Positions 53,808 to 64,000 of a DNA stretch of 64,000 bases are shown in pieces. Both the position numbers and the translations under genes were made by a program. Position 1 is the stretch's first letter; the number at the start of each line of letters is the position of its first letter. Under the pieces are notes generated by a model. It saw only the letters and a program-made list of their open reading frames with translations. It did no database searches and was not told where the DNA came from. Origin of the DNA: Coprinopsis marcescibilis (taxonomy: Eukaryota; Basidiomycota; Agaricomycetes; Agaricales; Psathyrellaceae). The stretch spans positions 1,128 to 65,127 of the forward strand of contig ML210175.1 of NCBI GenBank assembly GCA_004369085.1. The letters run 5' to 3'.

Positions 53808-55351
53808 ATGGACATCCATGGCCCACTTACATCTACCAGTTTAACGTCCACAAGTAAGAACAGCTTGAAAACAGGTAACACGCTATATTCAAGCAAACTA
53901 TATCTATTGACGCATTATACAGGTGGTTTCACAACATTTGCAGACCTACTGGTTCTTCCCATCAGCGAAGTTGCTCGCAGATGCAAAATCTCTGCCCAGG
54001 AAGCCAAAAATATTTATGAGGCACTCCTAAGACAATGCAAACCTATATCTCTGCCTACCCTCGACGATGCTGAGCTCGTCGTCGAGGACATATTCTCCAC
54101 TGGAGACCATGACCTTGACCAGGCGCTTGGCGGGGGCATCAGGACTGGAATGCTCTGGGAGATCGTCGGGGAGAGGTACGTACCCAATATCTACCTCCCT
54201 CAAGCACTCTACTCAACGCGCTGCCACACAGTGCTGCAGGAAAGAGTCAGCTAGCTCTGCAGCTCTCCCTTCTCGTCCAAAACCCGCCAACGCTGGGTGG
54301 TCTGTCAGGTTCCTGCTGCTACCTAACCACATCCTCCAAACTACCTACAACCCGCCTCCGCCAACTAATCTCATCCCACCCTCAAATATCCAAGTCCCAC
54401 TGCTCCCTCTCAAATGTTCACACAATCTCAACTACAACTCTCCCCATCCTCACAAACATCCTCACCTCCCTCTTGCCCACCTTCATCCACCAAAAAAAGC
54501 CCTCATCCCACCCCGTAAAGCTCGTCATAATAGACGCCCTCGCAGAACTCTTCCACTCCTCCGACAAAACCAACAAAACCACCCTCTTCGAACGCGCGAA
54601 AGAACTCACCAGGCTCGGCTCAACCCTCCACTCCCTCTTGCGCACCCACAACATCGCAATCGTCGTCATAAATGAAGTAATCGACAGATTCGATCGCGGA
54701 ACCTTCACCAATCGCGATCCCGCACTACCTCCTGACCTCCTCTACAGCGAGCAGTCCCGTTTCTTCGGGACATGCAGCAGCGTCCCAGGCGAGAATGGCA
54801 AAGAAGCAAGTCTAGGTCTCGTCTGGGCTAACCAGGTCAACGCCAGGATCATGCTCAGCCGTACAGGCCGAAGACGCTATCTCGACCAAACAGACCTCCA
54901 AAAGCTCAAAAAAGCAAAGCTAAGCGACCCCGGCTCCAGCGACCACATTTCCAATGATAGCTACGACGACCCTCGTGCCGAAGATCAATCGACTCTCATC
55001 CGCCGCCTCAGCGTAATATTCAACACGGCCGCACCGTCAGTATCGCTAGACTACATCGTAATTACGCAGGGCGTGCAAATCCTGCCAGACGACCATACGG
55101 CCTCCCGATCAGATCCCAAGACGTTCGAGTATCGCTTCGTTCAAGATGAGGCAACATCCACAGATACTAGACCAAGTGCCTCTCAGCAACACCCACAAGC
55201 AGAACGCGCACCGCAACCAAACCCATCTCCAACGTCCGATGGCCCAGAAGCCGACAAATGGGATCAATACTGGGCAGATGACGATCTATCCAAAGGCTGG
55301 AACGACGCCGACTGGGATAACCTGGAGCGCACACTCACACAGACAGGCTAA
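53808..55351 (+). CDS. RAD57/XRCC3-family RecA-like recombination mediator
   Basis: Nuclear RecA-fold paralog that assists Rad51 in homologous recombination. The N-terminal helical part reads TTFADLLVLPISEVARRCKI after an intron join at about 53877. The ATPase core starts LDQALGGGIRTGMLWEIVGE and the Walker A, rebuilt across an intron, is GESAAGKSQLALQLSLLVQN. Walker B is KLVIIDALAELFH, and NIAVVVINEV-like sequence marks the next strand (IAIVVINEVIDRF). LGLVWANQVNARIMLSRTGR and the terminal strand SVSLDYIVITQGVQ fit XRCC3/RAD57 rather than RAD51, which keeps a longer loop. The C-terminal extension ends in an acidic Asp/Trp-rich patch (DKWDQYWADDDLSKGWNDAD) not known to me in other members. 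Orthology between RAD57 and XRCC3 is not settled here. Confidence 0.85.
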
Positions 55352-55539
55352 CACGCCACATGCTCAATCTCAAAGCTAGTAGTCAAGCTTCAAAGCTTCA
55401 TATATCATAACGAAAACCCCAGACAATATCTACCAACAATTGTATCCAGTACATCGTACCCTGTACCCTGTAAATCTACAAATATAACGCGCGATTAAAT
55501 GCACGTGAAAGAACGAAAAGCCTGCAATAACCTGTACCA

Positions 55540-56418
55540 TCAAGCATACAACGGAATAGTCTTCCACTCCTCCTTGGTCCTCTCGTTCGGATTGCCCTTC
55601 ACCTGCGGAATCCACGGGGGAATCAACTCAGGAATATACCTTGAGCCAGCAAAATCTGGTCCCGACGACACACTCGGCGAGGGAACGGGAGTCTCAACCG
55701 GGTGGACATGATAATCCAATATCGGTCTTGAAATAGTAGGCTTCGCTTTCGGAAGCGGCTCAACATAGCATCCGAAATACGATATAATAAAGCCAACCAC
55801 ACCTAAAAATCCGCAGCATTTAGTCCTGCCTTTTAAAACCCAAAAGAAACCGACGTACTCGAAAGCGTAGCCAAACCAGCCAACACGATAACCCCACACG
55901 CAAGTGTCCTCGGCATCTCCAGCGAACTGAAATCATCAATCAAACTCTCCTTCCCATCCGTCAAGCGCACAAGCAGCAGCACCAGATTCACTAAATGCAT
56001 CGTCAGCAAGCAAGCTTCTCAAACGGATCCTCCCCTGACCCACCTGAACTGACAACAGTCAACATCGAAAACCCAATTAAACTCCTCGGGCGTATATACT
56101 CGCGGTCCTGATACCGCACGCGGTGTAGCAGCATACTAGCCATAGTGATCAGCGCCAGCCAATTCACACCAATGGCTCCCGCTTGAACAACTGGGCGGGG
56201 GAAGGGGAACGCTTTCAGCAAACGAACAGCAAAGACAAAAAGGAGCACACTCACGGCCACCAGAACCATGCGCAAGGGCCAAAGTCAACAAGAGAATGGA
56301 AACCAAATGAAACACAGAAATCATAACTAAAAAGAGACCTGGCATAAGAACACACGTCAGTGGAAGGAGTAAGAATTAATTATGCACCAATAAACGCGAC
56401 GCGAAGGAAGGTGGGCAT
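55540..56418 (-). CDS. Four-helix membrane protein, MARVEL-like layout, unknown role
   Basis: Not recognised as a named family. Five exons join in frame from MPTFLRVAFIGLFLVMISVF. I see four hydrophobic helices: VAFIGLFLVMISVFHLVSIL, AIGVNWLALITMASMLL, IGFSMLTVVSSVNLVLLLV, and LACGVIVLAGLATLSSVVGF. A Pro/Ser/Thr-rich C-terminal tail follows, ending EWKTIPLYA. Short loops and both ends likely in the cytosol give a layout like MARVEL or tetraspan proteins of the plasma membrane, but there is no diagnostic motif. The introns were needed to remove stops; joins are at about 56369, 56273, 56035 and 55857. Its gene sits between the RecA paralog (convergent) and ATG8. Confidence 0.6.
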
Positions 56419-57042
56419 CCTGACTGCAAGTTGAGCAGGGGAGATGGGACGAGGAGCTGGCAGCGAATGGTTCAATCCAACCATGAATATATGATCAATT
56501 GAAATAAAGACAGAGCGCTGCTCCAAGCAAAGGATTTCAAAATGGGGACAGAGAATTACACTTCGGATCCAGAGCAGAAGAAAGTGAAAGGGAAAAAACC
56601 GCCGAAAGCACAATGGGAGGGTTGAGTCACCGCTATAAAGGGTGGCGCACAGAGGCCGCCAGGACAAAGGAATATGACCGCTCCCAATCGCTTTGCTTGA
56701 ATGAGCGCCATTCATGGCATGCGACCGACAACTTCGATCAACATGCTTTCCATATGACGATGACGATACCTTGATAAAGAAGTCAGGTCAGTTCGCGATG
56801 TGAGTTACAACACGAGGCACTCACCTTTTGAGGGAATGGTGCAAGAGCCGCTCGCACAGTGACATTGATGGGACGCACACAGTGTGGAAAGGGAGCAATA
56901 ATTCATGATGTTGTTATATTCGTAATGAAAGGTCGAGACAAAATATTATACACTTGAAAAAACAATCCCAATGGTATGCAACGACGGTTGATGAAATTGA
57001 AGGAGCGAAGGCAGCGGATAGGGGAATCCAAGAACTCGCAGT
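56419..57042. other. 624-bp interval between ATG8 and the four-helix gene
   Basis: This stretch holds the 3' end of the ATG8 transcript and the promoter of the downstream gene on the same strand. A minus-strand ORF of about 110 codons (56715 to 56380) runs in frame into the start of the four-helix gene, but its sequence lacks structure and I treat it as 5' UTR. I find no tRNA, repeat or other gene. Confidence 0.35.
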
Positions 57043-57633
<591 letters not shown>

Positions 57634-57949
57634 AGCTGTAGATTATCTAGATTCTAGGATGTCTGGGTTGTGGAGAAGATGACGGTGGACGGTGGTGGTG
57701 GTGGTGGAATGAGGGAAAGACGAAACACGCGAACTTGCTGTGAGGACAGACTGACTAACAGGCGTCAACAAAAGCTGGTCGCTGCTATTTATGACTTGCT
57801 GCCACTATTGTCACCGGGTAACCAGCTCGCAGTCGTTCGACTAATTTGAAGTCATTCCATTTCTTATTACAAAGGATAACAACACAGTGTTACGAATAAG
57901 GGGTATATTACGATTGTCCTAGTCATTCCGGGGTACCGACGTCGACGAT
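57634..57949. promoter_or_regulatory. 316-bp interval upstream of ATG8
   Basis: It holds the ATG8 promoter and 5' UTR and the 3' end of the SPFH gene, same strand. A (GGT)n run of about 7 units lies at 57690-57705. A CCCCTTA-like or AGGGG stress element is seen once as aaggggtat (57898). Nothing else is seen. Confidence 0.35.
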
Positions 57950-60204
57950 CTACTTACTAGCCGCAGCTCCGTTCGCCGCCCCCATCGATGCAGCCATCCC
58001 CAACGCCATTGCGCTGCCCATTTGCGCACCCATAGTCTCAGACGGCACAAATACAGCCTTGGAGCCGTATGCTCTGACTCGGGCAATCTCAATTCTGCGC
58101 AGTTCCATCTCTCTGGCAAACTGGTCCACAACGTTTGCGTCTGCCAGCGCCTTGATCCGGACTGCTTCTGCTTCTGCCTCCGCTTGGATCCTCGTGGCCG
58201 CACCCTGAGCCTCAGACTCAATCCGTGTCTTCTCAGCTTGCGCCTTGGCCCCTGCTACAACTCGATATGCTTCAGCATCTGCCTGCGTGTTCGCTTGCTG
58301 TGCCTTGATACGGGTGACGAGCAGCGTTCCTTCCTCAGCTTTGACCTTGTTGCTATTCTCCCGATCAATGTTCTAGAATAGGGGCTTAGCCTCGCTCTCG
58401 CCATAAGGAGTACAATAAGCTTACCGCTGCTTCAACCTGTGCTTGCAATGCACGAGCTAGTGTGGTGGATCAGAAACCGTTACCAGACAATTGGGCTCAT
58501 ACTCACTCGTTAGTCTATCCATGGTAGCAGCAATTTCACCCTTGAACTGCCTGTCAATCACAGCTAATCGCAGACCATTGAGTACGCCATAGCAAAACAA
58601 GCAAACTAATGCCTACCCAGATCTTTGAGTACGATGCCATACTCCAACGCGGCTTCATGCATCTCATCCATTGCACGAGTACGCAAAGCATCCAAGAATG
58701 CGGAAGATGGATCCGAGCCGTCATCCATGTTGTCCGGGCCTAGTGAGCGTTGCTTGACCTTCACAATTGTCAAAATCACGGAACACATCCTAGACACAGA
58801 AAGCTGACCATGGAGGAGTAATCGAGATGAGCAATAACTTGTGTAAGAATTGACTGCGTCTTGTCACGAAGCGCTTCGTATGGTGTAGAATAGCCATGAG
58901 TTGCCAATTTGAGTGGCTCGGTCAATTGCCACTTGAGATAGATCGTCAAGCTGACGGGAACTTGGTCTCTAGTGAAGCTACAATGACAGTATCAGTATGC
59001 GTCGTACAACGTAGTCTTAGAGCTCGACTTACATATCCTTGGTAGGCATCTCCAGCTGGTTCTCACCGAGAGTGTACAATCCACGCAATGTGACATTTGG
59101 GTTGGTGATGACACTTTGTCCAGCTCCCAAGAGCTCTAAGTCATTGCCCCTTTGCAAAATGGCACAGTTGCTCGCTGGGATGTTCAAACTACGATGGAAT
59201 ATCAGCTCAATCCCACGTCCACAAATGAGGCCCTCACAATGTCGCCACCACGTAGTCTTTTTGACCTGCATTCCCGACCCGACTCGTCATCTTGACTTCA
59301 TGAGTCGATCCAAGAGTGATGCCAGTCAATCTGTCTTTGACAATAGTCGGCAAATGTGTTTGGTCCACGATCGAGAGGATGTCATATGTTCCCTCAATTG
59401 CATACGCGACGAAACCAGCATTTGTGATCACAAATACTTGGTTGCGGGGGTCGGAAATCACAGCAGCTTGGTTCTGCGAGACTTGGACAATTGTCAGACC
59501 CTGGAATTCGATCACTGTGTCGGACACTGTGTATTTCTTGTCAGCGACGTCGCGTAAGATACTACTCTTTTCAACTCACATCCCTTGGTGCCGCACCACG
59601 AACGTGCCCACCAGTTACGCAAAGGGAAGCCTGGATAGCGACCAGGTCTGGTCAAGATCTTGGGGTTACCACTACACGTCCCCCATCTCAGTACAATCAC
59701 CTACTCCAACAGCAGTTTGACACACCCATGATTGATCAGACCCAGGTTTCCAGGTGCAATTTCCGACCCAGCCCAGGTCACAGGACTCTTTTTCGACAAG
59801 AGACGTACTCGATCCGCCTAGGGGCAACATCGGGTGAGTCAACGACGCACATCACACATTGGAATTGTGAGGCGTACTTCCTGTAATTGCTGATCGAGCC
59901 TTTCCAAAGCAACGACCAAGCCTCCCTCTCCAATAGGTACGAAGAACGGCCGTTCTGCCAACTTAGTATCCATCTGGGTGATGAAGCTGGACTCTGGAAT
60001 CTCTGGGTGATCCCGCTGCTTCGCGATCGCCTTCGAGGACGACGGCTGCCCCTTGCTCGTGTTGCCGGTTGGCTTGAAATGTTCCTTCGAATGAGGTTGG
60101 CCAGAATTCGACATCATATCATTCACGACCGTGTTGGTATCGCCGTAGTTGGACCGACCCATGCCCTCGAATTGAGCACCGTTGCCATCGTAGTTGGAGG
60201 TCAT
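57950..60204 (-). CDS. SPFH/band 7 (stomatin-prohibitin superfamily) protein
   Basis: Large band-7 protein of a type found in basidiomycetes. It is distinct from mitochondrial prohibitin and SLP2. A first exon of about 108 codons (MTSNYDGNGAQFEGMGRSNY) is disordered. Then come GNLGLINHGCVKLLLDGNPK, LTRPGRYPGFPLRNWW, VIEFQGLTIVQVSQNQAAVI, FLNIPASNCAILQRGNDLEL and NPNVTLRGLYTLGENQLEMP. The SPFH domain proper follows (VPVSLTIYLKWQLTEPLKLA, YEALRDKTQSILTQVIAHLD, ALEYGIVLKDL). A long Ala/Glu/Gln/Arg coiled coil is next, and VRAYGSKAVFVPSETMGAQ near the end. There is no transmembrane helix, so membrane contact would be peripheral or lipid-based. About nine introns; about 570 residues. Function unknown; scaffolding is inferred from the fold. 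Confidence 0.75.
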
Positions 60205-60763
60205 TTTCTTGAATCCTGGGGTACAGTGTTGTGTGAAGTTGAACTCTTGGCGGAGAGCCCCAGCTTTATATAGGTACCCTTGCTGTCAGCCCGCAAACCA
60301 TGGGATTAATACAAGTTCCTTTCCTTTTTCGTTCAGGAGGCATTCAGGATCCTGTGACATGTACCGCTTCCTAGTACTTTCCGAAAGGCAGCAGAGCGCG
60401 AATGCACACCACTTTGATGGTCGAGACCCCCGGCGTCGCAAGGTTCACAGCACTGGCGGTAACCTTCTACGTGATATGATTTCGTCTTGACCTCTTACGC
60501 TGTAAAAGCCTTGGATCGGGCACCGCACGGGGTATGTGGATGGGTACCAACGTGCCGCAATGGCCCCTAGATATTTCTGGTCAGGTGGCACGTTCAATAA
60601 GCGCCCTAAATCCTCCGCGCCTAGATGCCGCGGCAATTCCCATCACGTGTCACATCATTGGCCACGTCCGTCCGAAATGAGAGCGAACAGCGAGGCTGAG
60701 CCGCTGAGCAAAGTCCATACAACCACTGCGACCCTCCGCGACCTCGTTATTTAGCAGCCAACT
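60205..60763. promoter_or_regulatory. 559-bp divergent promoter (SPFH / glucosidase I) with ERSE-II-like site
   Basis: The region between two divergent starts. At 60657-60666 it reads attggccacg, which is the mammalian ERSE-II element (ATTGG-N-CCACG) lacking the one-base spacer. Just upstream is catcacgtgtcaca (60641-60655), a CACGTG site. Both fit an ER-stress target such as glucosidase I, but fungal use of ERSE-type sites is not established. A gatatccgg or TATA-like box is not clear; gttatttagcag lies 20 bp before the start codon. Confidence 0.35.
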
Positions 60764-63700
60764 ATGCGCTCGCAGTGGCTTATTCTGCTGTCATTGCTGC
60801 CCCTGGCATATGGAGGGCAGGCCGAGGATACACTGCTATGGGGAGCCTACAGACCCAACCTATATTTCGGTCTACGACCGCGCCTACCAGAATCCCTCAT
60901 GACAGGCTTGATGTGGTTCGGGACTCAGGATTATCAGTCCATCGGCAGTGCGTACTCTCTTGGCCTTATGGTGAGATTAACTGAAATGGGTCCCGTAGAA
61001 TCACGGCATTCGTGCGAGCAGAACGAATTGGATAGCTACACTTGGACTGAATACGATCCTCGGGAAGGAGGCGTCCAGGTTCTCAAAGACGGCCTGAACA
61101 ATGTCAAGGTCACGACTGAATTCCTCAAAATACCCGGTGGAAACCACGGGGGTAGCTGGGCTGCACGTATCCGTGGTGAACCCCTTCGTCCAGGTGCGTT
61201 TAGCCCTCGCTTTGATATTGAAGCCCCAGTGAACATTTTACAGACGAACCATCCCGCAACGCGTTCTTTTTCTACTTTGGATTGGATGGAATGGGCGAGC
61301 TTGAGATGGTGACACCCTCAGATGAGGATGTAAGTCGTGTCTCGTTAGCTGTCTCCGAAATTCTCACTGGATGTTGGTTGTAGGGAATCGAGGGCGAAGT
61401 CGCGTACAGAGGAAACACACCTGACCTTGGGGAGTTCAAGATACGAATTCGAGATGGTATGACCCATACTCTATCAAGTATATGCACCTAAAGCTTCACC
61501 GAAAGGTCCGGACAACAACTACATCACATTTGGTCCTCATTACGAAGACTTCAAGAACCGCGTCGACAAAACCCACTACTACGGAAGACCCGCAGCTTTT
61601 GGTACCATCTGGAAGGCCAAAGGTGATTGGATGTCTCATCCTATTTCTAAGCCTTGCTGAAGTTTTTTTGGCAGACTACATCATTGCGGCCATCGCAGAA
61701 CGTTTCCGCGCTATTGCCAATCCCTACGCAGGCAACCTACCAGATGCTGGTTACATGCTGACGCTTCCCAACGATGTTGCAGACAACAGCAACTTCCATG
61801 CTGTGCAAAAGATATTTGATGGCTCCTTCCAGTTTGACGTATACTTCGAGAGCGCTAGTGCCAACCGAAAGTTGACCTGTAAGGATTACCGTTCATTCTC
61901 GTCAGGCCGTAATCTTATTGAAACATCCAGCATCAACTTTGGACCAAGGAATTCCCGCCTTGGTAGAAGCCTATAATCAACGTTTCCGAGCGAAGCTCCC
62001 CCATCCTAGCGACTACCCGGTCGAACAACGGGACAAGCTCGAATCGTTCTCCAAAGCCGTGACGTCCAACCTCTTTGGTGGTGTTGGATACTTCTATGGC
62101 ACTTCCATGGTCGACAAGAAATTCTCCTACGAATGGGATGAAGAGGAGTCCACCGACGGCGATGTTCCCACAGAGAGCGGTGCAAAACTCACCGAACCCA
62201 AAGCACTCCTGACTGCAACCCCTAGCAGGAGCTTCTTCCCTCGAGGATTCTATTGGTGAATTAAATTTATATCACCTTTGACGCGTCTAATACATGTTTA
62301 AGGGATGAGGGTTTTCATCTCTTGCATATTGGTCAAATCGACAACGACTTCAGGTATTGTCACAATGCCTACCGCGCCATGAATGCCTTATTAACAGCAT
62401 CGGTTACAGCCTTGAAATCCTCAAACATTGGGTCGATCTCATCGACGACAATGGCTGGGTCGCACGCGAACAGATCCTCGGCGAGGAAGCCCGCAGCAAG
62501 GTCAGTCATAGGCCCACCTCACCGCTCTGCACACCAGTCATTTCCTATCTACCCCGCCCTTGCTAAACACATACATTTCAGGTTCCAGCCGAATTCCAGA
62601 CACAGGTTCCCAACTACGCCAACCCACCAACCCTCGCGATGGCCGTTACAGCCTTCATTGATAGATTTAAATCAGCTGCCTCCAAGGACAGTCTTTCCGC
62701 ACAGGACCTGGGAATGGATACAGGCATGGGTGGAGCACAGGTCCCGCTGGGTATTCCGGACGAGGTTGTGCCTGATAGCGGAAGCAAGCACGTTCATGAC
62801 AAGGAGCTCGCCTTTGACTACCTCAAATCCATTTACGCTCCACTCAAGAGACACTACGAATGGTTCAGGAAGTCCCAACGCGGACTTATCAAGCAGTATT
62901 CTCGCAAGGCTCGCTCGAGGACTGAAGGTTACCGATGGCGTGGACGCACTGAACAACATGTCCTGACCAGTGGAATGGACGATTACCCGCGAGGACGTCC
63001 TGACGCTGGTGAACTTCATCTCGACCTGCTGGCATGGGTGGGCTTCTTCTCCCGTACCATGAAGGACATCGCTGCTTTTATCGGGGAGACAGAGGATGAA
63101 GCCGTCTTTGCCAAAAACGAACAGGCTATCCTTGGCAACATCGAAGGCCCGTTGAAACCCCTTTTGTCCCGCAACCTATCGCTGACGGACTCGTATCTAG
63201 ACCTTCACTGGAATGAAGAAGAGAAGATGTACTGCGATCTTGGCGTCAACGAGGATGGTTCGTCTTGCAATCAATCCTCCTGTCGTCTTTGCGTGTGCTA
63301 AGCCCCCACAGATGAATCAATCTACATATGCCATAGGGGCTACCTATCTCTATTCCCATTCTTGCTCTCTCTTCTTCCGCCAGATTCGCCTCATCTCGGT
63401 TCAATCCTTGAGCTTCTCAGAGACCCAGAACACCTCTGGTCAATGTACGGTCTCCGAAGTCTCTCGGCCTCACATCCGGAGTTCGGACAAGGCGAAAACT
63501 ACTGGAAAGGCCCTATCTGGATTCAGATGAACTACCTCGCGCTCAGTGCATTGCACAAGGTCCGTAACTCTCAGTCACAAGCGAATATGTTTGCTAATCC
63601 GCTTTGCTCCAACTAGACCTATGCCAAACAACCTGGTCCCTACCAACAACGGGCTCAAGAGATTTACAAGGAACTCCGCAAAAATGTTGTAGACAACGTT

Positions 63701-63931
63701 GTAAAAGAATACGAACGTACCGGCTACGTTTGGGAACAATACGACGCGTTGACAGGCGAGGGTCGGAGAAGGTGTGTACGACACACATTCATTTGATTGA
63801 TCACGCTAAAGTATCTTGCCAGTCACCCGTTTACCGGATGGACTTCATTAACTGCTTTGAGTAAGTCCATCCTTCGTGCCCCCGATTGAAAGTACTAACA
63901 AGCCCCCGCAGTTCTAGCGGAAAAGTACTAG
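60764..63931 (+). CDS. CWH41: ER mannosyl-oligosaccharide glucosidase I (GH63)
   Basis: Removes the outermost alpha-1,2-glucose from N-glycans in the ER. The N-terminus MRSQWLILLSLLPLAYGGQA is a signal peptide or anchor. N-terminal domain: LLWGAYRPNLYFGLRPRLPE, MWFGTQDYQS, then RHSCEQNELDSYTWTEYD. Catalytic domain: FPRGFYWDEGFHLLHIGQID with the conserved Glu, ILKHWVDLIDDNGWVAREQI, the signature EGYRWRGRTEQHVLTSGMDD followed by YPRGR, LHLDLLAWVGFFSRTMKDIA, GPIWIQMNYLALSALH, and VWEQYDALTGEGRRSHPFTG near the end. The final exons were joined by hand (63773 to 63833, 63861 to 63912) to reach a stop at 63931 after LILAEKY. About a dozen introns; about 800 residues; complete. Confidence 0.94.
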
Positions 63932-64000
63932 TCACGATCAACAGCCTGGGACATTGTAATATCACAACACAGTCACGAATCACATTATTTGTTGGCTTTG

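Noticed and set aside
56380..56715. ORF in frame with the four-helix gene, adding about 100 residues
   Set aside because: The added part lacks pattern and contains likely promoter and 5' UTR sequence; the Met at 56418 starts a typical first helix.

Overview
The window is nuclear DNA of a filamentous basidiomycete, most likely an Agaricomycete. The evidence is a compact gene layout, very many short (about 45-60 bp) GT-AG introns in almost every gene, orthologs of fungal housekeeping genes with basidiomycete-like sequences, and relics of KDZ (Kyakuja/Dileera/Zisupton) and Tc1-like transposons. I read about 27 protein genes on alternating strands. Gene models were built by hand-joining exons at splice sites, so outer ends are firmer than inner exon edges.

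Region 1 (1 to about 4,670) is a repeat island. It holds two G/C-rich minisatellite tracts, a small inverted-repeat motif, a GTATAC tandem array, a chimeric relic of a KDZ transposase and a Tc1-like transposase, and a large foldback element with two arms of about 306 bp. From about 1.49 to 3.59 kb I find no CG dinucleotide at all. The CpG-poor, AT-rich character runs on into the 3' exons of the first host gene.

Region 2 (4,671 to 29,316) is dense housekeeping: DHX35-like helicase and YJU2 (spliceosome, head to head), an NSL1/Mis14-like kinetochore protein, GAR1 (H/ACA snoRNP), PEX6 (peroxisome), a membrane PhoD-type phosphatase, MIC19 (MICOS), a single-pass membrane protein, CDC5/CEF1 (Prp19 complex), a Zn2Cys6 transcription factor, a Nup37-like nucleoporin, a 53-codon membrane-peptide ORF whose stop overlaps the start of UMP kinase (TAATG), and a sphingoid/diacylglycerol-type lipid kinase.

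Region 3 (29,551 to 40,825) is an actin-polarity pair: a formin and a class V myosin transcribed away from a shared 178 bp interval. A formin builds actin cables and myosin V moves cargo along them.

Region 4 (41,082 to 63,931) holds a ZFAND1/Cuz1-like zinc finger protein, VPS2 (ESCRT-III), COG4 (Golgi tethering), a GH3 beta-glucosidase with PA14 domain, a UPF0538 protein, a type I DnaJ with CaaX box, a NIT2-like amidase, a RAD57/XRCC3-family RecA paralog, a four-helix membrane protein, ATG8, an SPFH/band-7 protein, and ER glucosidase I (GH63). There is no biosynthetic cluster, CRISPR array, rRNA or recognisable tRNA. The strongest candidates for something new are the TAATG-coupled small ORF, the foldback element and CpG-free block abutting and entering DHX35, and the chimeric transposon relic.
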